A stretch of 64,000 bases of DNA from Gaeumannomyces sp. JS-464 (Eukaryota; Ascomycota; Sordariomycetes; Magnaporthales; Magnaporthaceae). The stretch spans positions 62,001-126,000 of the forward strand of contig NGZR01000003.1 in the NCBI GenBank assembly GCA_002197995.1, given 5' to 3'. This document shows positions 43,377 to 53,606 of the stretch, piece after piece. Every line of letters begins with the position of its first letter. Positions within the stretch are counted from its first letter, which is position 1. A model generated the notes under the pieces. The model did not search any database. It was given only the letters and a program-made list of their open reading frames with translations, and was not told where the DNA came from. Position numbers and translations under genes: made by a program.

Positions 43377-44975
43377 ATGGAGAAGGACGCGAGTTTCGAG
43401 CACAATGACACGATGGCCCCGGGCCACGGCGAGGGCGCCATCGAGACGGCAGCCTACACGCCCGGCACCGAGAAGAAGAAGCTGGTTCGCAAGATCGACC
43501 TCTACCTGCTGCCGTGCATCTGGATCATGTACCTGCTCTCGTACATGGATAGGACAAAGTCAGTCTTTCTCTCTCTTGGACATCCCCTGTCAACTAAGAG
43601 AACCCAAGACAAAGAAAACCCAACTGACATGCACACCCCCAACCCGCCCAGCATCGGAAACGCCCTCATCGCCGGCATGGACAAGGACCTGCATCTCGAC
43701 TCGGGCCGCTACTCGATGGCGCTGATCGTCTTCTTCGTCACCTACGTGCTGTTCGAGGTGCCGTCCAACATGATCCTGTCGCGCACGCGGCCGTCGCTCT
43801 ACCTGCCGGCCATCATGATCATCTGGGGCTCCGTCACGTGCGGCATGGCCTTCACGCCAAACTACCAGGCCCTGGTGGGCTTCCGCGTCGTCATGGGCGT
43901 GTTCGAGGCCGGGTTTGCGCCGGGCGTGCTGCTGCTGCTGTCGTCGCGGTACAAGAAGGAGGAGCATAGCAAGCGCTTCGCCGTCTACATCTCGGCCGCC
44001 ATCCTGTCGGGCGCCTTTGGCGGCCTGCTGGCCGGCTCCATCACCAGCGGCCTCAACGGCGCCCACTGCATCGCCGGCTGGCGCTGGCTGTTCCTGGTTG
44101 AGGGCGCCGCCACGGTCGGCTTCGCCATCGTCGCCGCCTTCATCCTGCCAGACTTCCCCTCCACCACGTCGGCCAAGAATTTCAGCGAGGCCGAGAAGGC
44201 CCTGGCCGTGCTGCGGCTGCAGATGGACAACCACCAGGTCAGCAACGACGACGGGCCCCGCATGTGATACCTGGAGGCGCTCAAGCACAGCATGGTCAAC
44301 TGCGGACCTGGCTGTTTGCCGTCGGCTACATGGTGGGTTTTTGATGTTCTGTCCCCATCTCTCGCCCCCGTCGTCCTTGCTGAACAGCTAACATTCCCTC
44401 TCCCTCTCCCTCTCCCTTTCCCCCCAGGCCATCGTCGGCTCGTCCACGCTCTCGCACTTCTACCCGACCCTCGTCAACGGCCTTGGCTACGGCGCCACGG
44501 CGCCCAGTACATGACCATCCCCATCTTCGCGAGCGCCTTCGTCGTCACCATGGTCACGGCCTACCTCTCGGGCCGCCACGCGCAGTGGCGCGGCCTGATC
44601 CTGGGCGCCTGGATGACGGTGGCCATGCTGTGCTTTGTCGTCATCTGCGCCGTCTACGACTTCAACGCCCGCTACGCCCTGCTTGTCACCATGGCATCGG
44701 CCCTGTGGGCCTCCAACGGCCTGGCCCTGTCGTACGCGTCCGTGTCCTTCGTCGCCATGCCCGACGAGGTCCGTGGCATCTCGCTCGCCTTCGTCAACGC
44801 CATGGGCAACCTGGCCCAGATCTACGGCGCCTACCTGTTCCCCTCGACCGACAAGCCAAAGTACATCATGGGCTTTGCCGTCATCAGTGCCATGTGCTTC
44901 ACCAGTGTCGCCGCCTACCTGGCGCTCTTTGTCCTGATCAAGCGCCGCTCGGGTCCCAGCAAGTCTCGGCCATGA
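43377..44975 (+). pseudogene. MFS carrier of the anion:cation (Dal5/Tna1-like) family, three lesions
   Basis: Exons 43377-43558, 43652-44332 and 44428-44975. KIDLYLLPCIWIMYLLSYMDRTNIGNA across the first intron is the hallmark N-terminus (TM1). FVTYVLFEVPSNMILSRTRPS, GFRVVMGVFEAGFAPGVLLL and AGWRWLFLVEG are the family's motifs, with 12 helices overall. Members import organic acids, vitamins or small sugars acids with protons. Lesions: TGA at 44265-44267 (probably from TGG), a missing base near 44300 before LRTWLFAVGYM, and a missing base near 44503 (ATAAQYMT region). Intron 1 (93 nt) stays open when unspliced; intron 2 has a CCCTCT repeat. It closes the catabolic block and would be its uptake step. 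Confidence 0.83.
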
Positions 44976-45691
44976 ACCCGGTCGCCGTAATCTGTATTAT
45001 TAATGGGAGTGATGGCAGGAGATGTGGAACGGTCGCAAATTTGATATAAAAGAAACGTAGAAAAAAAAGACAGAAAAAAGAAGAAAGAACAAAAAAAAGA
45101 CAGGCATGTGCGCTTGTCGACGCATCACCGCACTGCCCTCTGTCCATGTTGATCCCGTAGCAGCCGGCTTAAAAACCTCACCCAGCGCTCCGCTCCTTGA
45201 GAACGTGATAATTCCATACCAGCAACTCCTCGACGACCATAACTGTCTTCTGATCCTCTTCCAGAACCCTAAACCTATCAACAACACATCCACTTCACAA
45301 CCTCAGCCGGCCAGCAATCTCCCAAGAGAGGTCGAGCATGGTATCTCACGGTGGTCTCGTTGACGCTCCACCAGCGGCCGCTGCCCAGATTGAGTTGTCC
45401 GGAACGCTGGTAGCATGTAAGCCATTGCCAGGGCATGTAAGTACCTGGCATCGCCGATCCGAGAAAATTCACGTTCGACGCCAGGCCGTGGAGATAGCAA
45501 TAGGGAGCTGCCTCGAAGCACCATCGACCACTCGTGAATTCGGTATCTAAAGTATAGTGAAAACAAACGCCACCCATATCCAAATCGCGCAAAAAATCGC
45601 CCACAAAAAAATGTCTAGAATTTCTTCGCATTCCCATCATCCGACATTGGGCTCACCGGGTCCACAGACGGAAGCTGCAACGGGCTCGGCA
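44976..45691. other. Intergenic region with one possible small ORF
   Basis: It holds an A/G-rich stretch (45050-45100) and the ORF listed at 45278-45640. There is no other signal. Confidence 0.4.
45278..45640 (-). CDS. Possible small Trp/Cys-rich protein, unrecognised
   Basis: An ATG-started frame of 120 codons with an unusual composition: Cys in VCFHY, WCFEAAPYCYLHG, LTCYQ, GDCWP and the terminal MCC, and Trp in WCF, PWQW, RWW, CWP, KWM. There is no signal peptide at this start (MMGMRRNSRHFF). No family is recognised. It could be a fragment of a secreted Cys-rich protein whose 5' exon is not visible, or chance. Confidence 0.2.
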   Translation of the reverse strand: MMGMRRNSRHFFVGDFLRDLDMGGVCFHYTLDTEFTSGRWCFEAAPYCYLHGLASNVNFLGSAMPGTYMPWQWLTCYQRSGQLNLGSGRWWSVNETTVRYHARPLLGDCWPAEVVKWMCC

Positions 45692-48443
45692 TCATGCCCG
45701 GGTTTGATCCTGCCCGGTTCCTCTTGGGCTCCGCGGCGGAGGCTCTCGTGGCGGCTCCTTTTCCCCCTTCAGCTCGTCTTCAATGCTTGTCGCTGCATCT
45801 CTAATGGGCGCAGACGAGGCTACAGGCCCGGCGACGCGGCTGACGCCTTCTGCAAACGTCTCCGCGCCGGCAGAAACCCTGCCATCCGGGGATCCAAGTC
45901 TGAGACTGGAAGAGCCCGGCATATGGAATGCATATGGCCCCCGTGTCGGAGACTTGCGCCCCTCCATGTGATGATGGTACCCCGTCGGTGGCAGCGTCGC
46001 GTCGTTCGCCTCCTCGCCCGCCTGTGGCGCTTGTGTGCGGCCCAGGGAAACCGAGGCCTCGGTCGCTATGGCCTCCTCGCCTTGCCGGATCCATTGCAAA
46101 TGCACCGATGCCCGGCGCCCGAGCGGAGAAGGGTCTCGTGAAGTCGTAGGCCGCGCCGACAGCACCTGCTCGACCGTTGGTAGCATGCTGCTGCTACTCG
46201 GTGGCGCCATATATGCCTTGTAAGGCCCCGCGTGAGACGGTGGGGGCGGAGACGGCGTTTCGCTGCGGGACGGATGTATCGTGTGGCGGCTGTTTCCCGG
46301 GAGCGCGAGCAGGAAGCCGTCGTCATCCTCTTCAACCAAGTCCCCATGGCGCCCGTGGTCGCCGCCGAGTCTCAAGGCCGTGCTGGCGTCCACATCACCC
46401 AGCCTCGACGCCGATACAGAAGATGTTATGGCCTCCTCGTTCAGCAGTTCGTCGCGCAAGCGGGCCCCAGCCATAAGCATGACCGCCGCGTCCAGTCTGT
46501 CCCCTATCGTGCGCGACCAGGACGCAACGGCGGCAAGCGCGAGCAACACCGCCAGCTGCACGGCGAGAAGCAGAGACATGACGACTTGGGCAGGGAGGCC
46601 GATGTCACGAGGCTTCACAACAACGGTGCCCGGTGCGCTGTAAATGCGGCGCGGCCCGACGGCAGCTGTATTACCTCCCCCGCCAACCTCGCCCTGCATC
46701 GCTTCGGCGGTCTGCACCAGCACGGCCTCGTTGGCGAGGTACATGCCTGCAGAGATTGCGGCTTCGGCGCTGTTGCGTCCTTGTTCCGTGGCCGGGTCGA
46801 GCCTGGCAAACCAGCCGAGGGCAATGCGCATGATGCGATCATATTCGGCGCCGGCAGGGACGTCTTCCACGGCATCGCACTCGGTGGCTGGTGGGCTTTG
46901 TGAAGGCCAGAGGGAGGTGAAAGGAAGACCGCGCGAGCAGATGCCTTTCAGCACAGCTTGGCCCTGGCCGCTCATCCAGGTCTTATTCGCAAGGTCCAAG
47001 AAGGAGCCATCGCCGAGGGCCGACAGAAACGTACTCATCAGCGGCCCTGGTGTGCGGAGATCGCGAGTGCCAAACGGGGACGGGACGACTGGGAAAGGCG
47101 GCCGGGGCCGACCGGATGGCTCAGCCGAATCACTAGGAAAATCTTGTCAACTATCTTGATGCTCACCCACCGGTGTGCTTGGGTAACATGCCGCGCTGCA
47201 GAGCGATGGATGGGCTTGCAGACTTACCTTTCGGCGGGAACAGCGCCGTTGGGCAGCCGGTCATTGAACCCTGTTCCTGAAGCTCGGCAGGGCTGGGCCA
47301 CTTAGAAAGGAGAGGGCCGGGGCGCCCGCCGTTGTGTTGGTTCGGCAGTTCAAAGTAGCCCCGTGTCGTCTCGGCGTCGCACCTTGCTGTGAAGTTGGCG
47401 CGTGGCGACTGCATCGTGGGATCTACCATGTTTGGTCCCGCCCAACTGGCTATGAAGACGTGCTCCTGGATTCTCTGGGAATTCCGGCTGAGGCTCCAGG
47501 CGGAAGCACCCTGCGCGCCCGGCACACAGAACTTGACCGTTCCATCCCCATTCCCCAAGGTCCCTGTGAGCGGCCGATCGCCAGGGCAGGTTCCCGGATA
47601 CTCCTCCACCCCAACGAGGGAACATTTGACCGTTGAGTCGAGTCTCATGGCGTGATGACGCAGAACTCCCGTGTTAGTGCCTGCCGGGACGGCTGACACA
47701 AAGACGGGGCTCACGGAGCCGCGCGGGGCGAGGCTGGCGATAGAATATGCATCCTCCTCGTGAGATCCCTCCTTCCACATGTGCGGCTGCGTCTGCGTCC
47801 TGCTCTCACTCGCGAGCTTGCTGGCGACACGGGCTGTCACCAAGTCTCGGGGAAGGCGATCAATGTCGGCGGGCTCAGGGTCATATCCACTAAGGGCGAA
47901 AGCACGAGGCAGGGCAGCGTCGCAACCTAGCTCCGCGAACTGTCGGGAGGGGTCCTCGAGACACGAAACGACATTGATAGCTTCGGGAGCAGCGAGTATA
48001 GCCCTAGCAAAGGGCAAGACAATGCCTGTTGTTTTTTTTGTCTGCCGTTAGGGACCAAATAATCACCCCGACTGATGGCTGAAGGCAAAAGGAGATGACC
48101 CACTGTAGATGACAAGAACAAGCCCCAGTATAGACAATTTTGTCGAATAATTTGTTGTTAGCCTCGCCCAAGGCCCATCGGCCAGCGACAGAAGCTGGCG
48201 GACGTTGAGGCGTTGTGCGGCGCTCCTGCGTTGGGCGACCACGACAGCGGCATGGGACAGCACGGCTGACACGACCGGGATGGCGAGGACGGCTGCGGCC
48301 GTGTCTAGGGCGCGGATGGCCGTCATCCAGCTCCCGACAGAGGCCAGGTCCGAAGGCGAGAGGCGATCCCGGGCGTCTTGGTAGGTCGGAGCGCCGGGTA
48401 GGATGGGTCTCGTGCTAAGGACACAAGTGGCGGCCCACGGCAC
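45692..48443 (-). pseudogene. Large fungal-specific multi-helix membrane protein, interrupted
   Basis: Colinear pieces on the minus strand form one long protein. VLSTRPILPGAPTYQDARDR with helices TAAAVLAIPVVSAVLSHAAV and NVRQLLSLADGPWA come first (48443-48170). A large extracellular part follows (48017-47230) with VSAVPAGTNTGVLRHHAMRL, CSLVGVEEYPGTCPG and TARCDAETTRGYFELPNQHNGG. Next come LMSTFLSALGDGSFLDLANKTW, a helix (VVMSLLLAVQLAVLLALAAV, about 46560) and a Ser/Pro/Arg-rich cytosolic tail ending at 45692. This layout matches an uncharacterised family seen widely in filamentous fungi. Frames change near 48170-48060 and at 47230-47130, where a 34-nt GTGAGC...CTAG would be too short for an intron. 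The N-terminus upstream of 48443 is unclear. Confidence 0.6.
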
Positions 48444-49621
48444 AACGGTGATGGGTATTGTAGAGGGCGACGAGGATCAGGGGAGAGTAATGGCGCCCTC
48501 GCCGCGGCGCCCTCGCTGGGCTGGCATGGTGCGCATCGCCTAGTATTCCCATGGCAGGGTTATGGGATCTATGCGTCGTATACGGGGGGTGTATTTCGGC
48601 CGAGGCGGGCGGACAGATCGCAGGCCTTGGCAGCTCGCTCTCTACAAAAGAGAAGTATGCTCGGCGCACTTGCGAGAGATCAAGAATGGGGAGCCGACGA
48701 GATTGAAGAGCGGAAAAGGAGAAAGGACAGCAAAGACAAAACGACCTGGCAGCACAGCAGCCTGTTACAATATCATACCATCTAAAATCACAGCAGGAAG
48801 CCCGGTGTGCGACATGTTGGCGAAGCAGCGGCAGCGAGGCGCAAGGGCGGCGAAAGGCGGGAGTTGGGTCCTCCCTAATCACCACCCTGGAGAACGCTCC
48901 CGCTCACCACTTGCCTAACCGAACAAACGGCAAGGAGACAGGGGACCACAGCGCATAGCCAGGGAATTGTCCCACGGGGCTGGCGCGGGTGAGAGCGACC
49001 CATGGCGATAGACAGCCTGTTGTGCCGTGTTGGGTTTGGCGCTCTGAACGCCGCCATAACTGGAGGTGAGCCAAGGCCAGGCAGCTCGCAGAGGGCGGAA
49101 AGGGGAGCGAGGCCACGGCGGCGTGCATCTGGAAGGATGATAGCGCCGGTACCGCTGCTGAGGTTGTGCGACTGCGCCTTGTCAGCAACACGCTTGTGTG
49201 AGGCAGGGGGCCAATAATGGGCGACTGCAGTGCCGGGGAGTGGGCAATTTTTAGCAACAGTGTGTGGGAGCGCCCGCGCCGCCCGCGCTAATCCGCTGCC
49301 CCACCTCACGGTCAAGCCACCAGTGTGCAGAGGTGCAGTCGAAGAAACAAAAATGACTGCGATGATGGCCGAGAGTAAAGGTCAGGTCGATGCGAGAGAG
49401 CCCGAGTGCGAGCGACGATCACTGGCAGGCTTCAAGGTTAGCTGGGGAAATATGGCGCTTGGTCTGGCAGTCGCGATGTAGAATTCCGCAAGGTGGAATC
49501 GCAAAAATGGAAGCAGCGTTCGCTCCATGGTTGCGGCGCTGTTGCAGCACTTCAAATTCACAGATTGGAAGGCGCGCGGGGCTGTGCGGGGTTCTCCCAG
49601 GCCAGCAAAAGCAAAATCTCG
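48444..49621. other. Region upstream of the membrane-protein gene
   Basis: It may contain the first exon(s) of the minus-strand membrane protein (the frame 48885-48415 ends ILVALYNTHHR, which could continue it). Nothing else is supported. Confidence 0.4.
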
Positions 49622-49736
49622 CACCCAAGGCGGGACTCGAACCCGCAGCCTTTGGATAGCCTTCCGCATCAACTGAACCATGGCTGATTCAAACGAGTCT
49701 TAGAAGTCCAACGCTCTACCATTGAGCCACCCGGGC
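49622..49736 (-). tRNA. tRNA-Arg(TCT) with an intron of about 43 nt
   Basis: On the minus strand: acceptor GCCCGGG pairs with CTTGGGT (wobbles at the first, fifth and sixth pairs), D-arm GCTCAATGGTAGAGC, anticodon stem TTGGA/TCCAA, loop CTTCTA + A with anticodon TCT (plus 49702-49704), T-arm GCGGG-TTCGAGT-CCCGC, discriminator G. The intron follows position 37 and spans about 49700-49658. Confidence 0.85.
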
Positions 49737-52700
49737 CAATCAACTGATGGTGCCGAAACCCGTCATTTGTGTGCTTGATATTGCGGGGTTGCTGCGGTTT
49801 TTGCTGCGCGGGGTGGCACCCTCTAGCCCCACAAAACCACCACTTACACGCTGCAGCAGCTCGACTCGACGACGACGGCTGGCGCGAGCGACACGGGCGA
49901 CTGGAAGACTATCTTGGACCTTCGTGTTGGTCGCAGGATTTCCTTTGCGGGACAGCACCCATACCGGCATCTGGTCGGCCCTCGTTCATCAGCCCTACTT
50001 CACATCCGCAAAAACCCGATATCGTTGTTGAGCTCCCTACATCTGCATGCAGCAACCATCCAGCAGAACTTGGCTCGGGAGAGAAGTCCGAAAGATTGTC
50101 TGTGTTGCGTTTATATCCCAGGTCAGCCCCTGGGATCTGCGCGGGCGTCGATATCATCATGATAAATGCCAAGTTGGCCATTCCGATTTCTCCGCAACCG
50201 CTGTCGGCGCCCTTACGCAGGGGGAACCAGGCACGCAGGCACAGCAGTCACCAAAGGCAAGCTTACGCCTGCGGCATGCATGTCTCTATTCCTGGACGCC
50301 GTCTTTGACCAGGAGTTGCAGTATTGTGGGGCGGGCTGTCGATGTCGGGTGTGTCCGGACGCGCCCCGTTCTCCTTCTCCGCAGTCTTCCCCAACCCTCC
50401 GCACCGTCTCTCCGCATCACTCTCCGCACCACCGGAACAGTCCCTGGAGAAGCTGGAAGAGACGTGAAATGTGCATTCGCTCCAAATATCACGTTTGTGG
50501 TGCTTCGATTCTGTGGCAGAAGTGGGTTGTAGCAGGCAACACTATGCAACGATGGAAGCATCTGGGAGGCACAGCACGACGAGGTGACCTATCATTTTCC
50601 CCAGCCATCGCAGTCAAACAATCCAGCCATTGTGTATCAGGTACGGGGGAAATAATAAACGTGCGTATTAACTCAGAGTGACGATGTAACAAGTCGGCGC
50701 CCTGAAACGACGGATATATTGGCAGGTGATGACGAATGACACTGCTTCCAATTCATGATATCCCGTCGGCCCCGGTCCAGGTGCCATTGGCGGTAGGGCT
50801 GGTGGGGCAAGCACTTCCCAAGGCCAGAACAAACCTCAGCGGTAGAACGGGATCAAGGCAAAGAAAAAATATCCGCGTGGGAGCCACTAGCGCTAGCGGC
50901 CGCCTGCTACAGTGCTTCAAGCGCCAAAGACGCGCATCAGCAGCCCATTTCGACAAGAACATGATTCCAGACCATCGAATCCCAAGTCATCAAATAATCC
51001 CGCACAAATATTGGACGGCCGCGGCATCAGACAGCAGGCCACACCGCACTCTGCGAACTTGCTACTGTTAAAAGCTCACCCGCGGCCACGACACCCCTGG
51101 AAACATCACAATACGGCCAACAAACAAGGAATGGAGCTCTCCTTGGCAGAGCACTGCAGCGCTTCTTGGCGTTGTGGACTCCCAGGAGTCGGGCCGGGGC
51201 AGAACGAGTTTATCCCTGATGAGGAAATTTGCAGCGCGGGTCCAGTTGTGCGTAGAAGGGAGAAAAAAAAAGGGTCTGCCCACGGGGAAGAACGGGGTAG
51301 CAGGGGAAATTGGATTTGTCTGGACGTCAAAAGAGCAGACAAAAAAAATGTTGGCCCCAGCTTCGGAGAAGCAGCCGAGAGTCCATGCAAGCAACGAGAG
51401 CTGGATGCTCAAGTCGTACGATCCGGACGAATGGCAATGCGGATGACATGCAGTCCAGAAGTCGAGGTTTTCAACCAGGCTGGCGTCGCCTGTCCATGGC
51501 CGCCTCGGGAAACAAGACAAGCGAAGGGGAAAATTATTGTCGCGCCCAGGGGAAAAACGCATATCCGGCCTGCTCTTGGCATCGACGGCAGCCTGTCGCA
51601 CCCCAACCCAATCCAAGTCCGAGATTTGATCATGTGCCGCGCTGCACCCCCACCGAGGCGGCGGCGCCCCTTGCGTCGCCACCAGCGCGTTGACGGTAGG
51701 TGGGTGTCGCGTGTCGTGGCCGCTACGCTAGAGCGCCCTTCAAAGCCTGGCGGCACTCATGCTCGCCAAGCCGTCGTTTGGCGCGGGGGGCCTCGCTCTT
51801 GGCTCTTGGCCGGCCACACAAGACGGCAGTGGCATTGCTTAATCTGTCAGCGGCTCTCGGCTTTTGGAGCCGGCAGGAAGAGCCCCTCGCTGGGCGCTGG
51901 GCGCGTGGACGACATCTATCAAAGGTGGCAGACGACGACAAAACGCTGGAAAGAAGGATTGTCTATTGCTGGAATTAATTGATGTCTCGATCGCGGGGAA
52001 AGAAACATGACAGATCCACCCGCCACGTGCAGAGGAAACAAACAGAAAAAGAGAAAGAAAAAAAAAATTGCCACTGTGTTCGCCTTCTTTCGAAGACAAC
52101 CCGGGGGAACCCGCGTTTTGCCAGGTTCAGGTTCCATTGCAGTCGTCCTGGTCCTGCATCTCACTCCGATCCCACGGGGGAAACCGGTTTCCCCGCACGT
52201 CGCCGTAGAGAAGGCTGGGGTCCTGGGGTCGAGTTGGTTCTGCGACAGGCTCGCTCGCCGACCCTTTTCCCTCGTCTCAAAATGCTCCCTCGTCCGACGT
52301 AGCCCTGTCGCGTGCGTCCATCCATCCCAAACGCCGACGCCAACGGGTGAGATCAGCGCTATTCTAAATAAGACAAGCTAGATCTATCTGCCTGCCCACA
52401 GCACGCGCGTGATCGCATCACAGGAATTCCGCCGAGGTCGCTGCGAGTGGTGACCGCCCGCGGTGGGGATGGTGATGGTGGTGGCTGGCCAGGCTCGCTC
52501 CTCGATTCGGCCGGCGAGCCAAAATGTCCATCCATCCATGCAACCAGACATTAAAACCCCGCTGCAGTCGCCGGCAGGTCGCTAGCCGTGTTTGCCGGCG
52601 CCGGCGTTTGCTGCTGCTGCTGCATCTCGCAACCTCATCGAATCACTCACCAGGCCAGCCCTCGTCGCAAATCCCTCGGCCCAGGGATGGAGGGCAGGCA

Positions 52701-52864
52701 TCCTTCAGAAAGACATGCAGCAAGCACGTCACCATGTCGCGTGTCGCACAGGCAAGACGGAGAGAAGTGCTCCTCCTCCTTGTGTCCCGTCGGGTAGTCG
52801 TAGTCGACCATCCATCCATCGCGTCATCAATGGCCGTGTAAAGCGCTCCTACACCGTATACCAG

Positions 52865-52916
<52 letters not shown>

Positions 52917-53606
52917 AGCCTGCATATCGCTCTCCACCCCGGCCAGTCTCCGCGCCTGCCCGCAGATCTAACCCTCCAGAAATCTCTTTATTTCCACCCA
53001 CACTTTGAACCCCACGGAGCAAGACAGGAACTCACCTCGCACGAGTCGAGGGCCCGGCGGGGTTCGGTCGCCAGACAAGGCATGGTGCCGAGTCCCCCAG
53101 CCCGTGGACCCGCCCGGCCATGGGTGAGGTTGGAATGGGAGAGCTGGAGCTGCAGCCCGCCGGGTTCGCCAGAGGCCGACAGCAGGCTGCCACCAGACCC
53201 AGAATCATAATGCAACGCCAGCGAGCGTGGGGCGGCAAGCATACACCCTCTCACCCCCTCGTAATGTCATCTCAACAAGATGGACGAGGAGATTGGGGGT
53301 GCTCCCCTTCCTGGTATTTAAAGGTCCTCCCCTTCCCCGTTCGTCTTGTCGTGAAAGTCCTCGAGCGACTCGTGGACGTCCTCCCTTCCCGCCGACACCT
53401 TGAGCCCGTTCCTCCTTTTTTCTCTTTCTGTTTTTATACCGCCCAGCCCAGCACAGCAATTACAAGCTCTGCTCGGCCCTGCGGAGATCGCTCGCCGGGT
53501 CCTGGGCGCAGCCACATTGGCGCCTTGATCAGCCCTCGAGCAAAAAGCTTGTGGTAGTTGTTGGCGCACACACACGTACAACAGAACAGAAACACAAGCA
53601 ACAAAA
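49737..53606. other. Gene-poor 3.9 kb region
   Basis: No frame shows a family motif. The longest, 50912-51982, lacks an ATG start, a splice pattern or conserved-looking composition. It includes the poly-C tract (52867-52916) and the long CT-rich promoter and leader of the JEN gene (about 53280-53606). Confidence 0.5.
52867..52916. repeat. 50-base poly-C homopolymer
   Basis: An uninterrupted run of 50 C lies about 690 bp upstream of the JEN ATG. The opposite strand is G50, able to form quadruplexes. It may also be an assembly artefact. Confidence 0.95.

Noticed and set aside
47130..47230. A 34-nt intron (GTGAGC...CTAG) to join two parts of the large membrane protein
   Set aside because: Too short for a spliceosomal intron in these fungi, where others in the window are 57-100 nt; a frameshift is more likely.
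50912..51982. A 356-codon open frame in the gene-poor region
   Set aside because: No family motif, no ATG start at its head, mixed low-complexity composition, and overlapping open frames on the other strand. Long chance frames are common in this GC-rich DNA.
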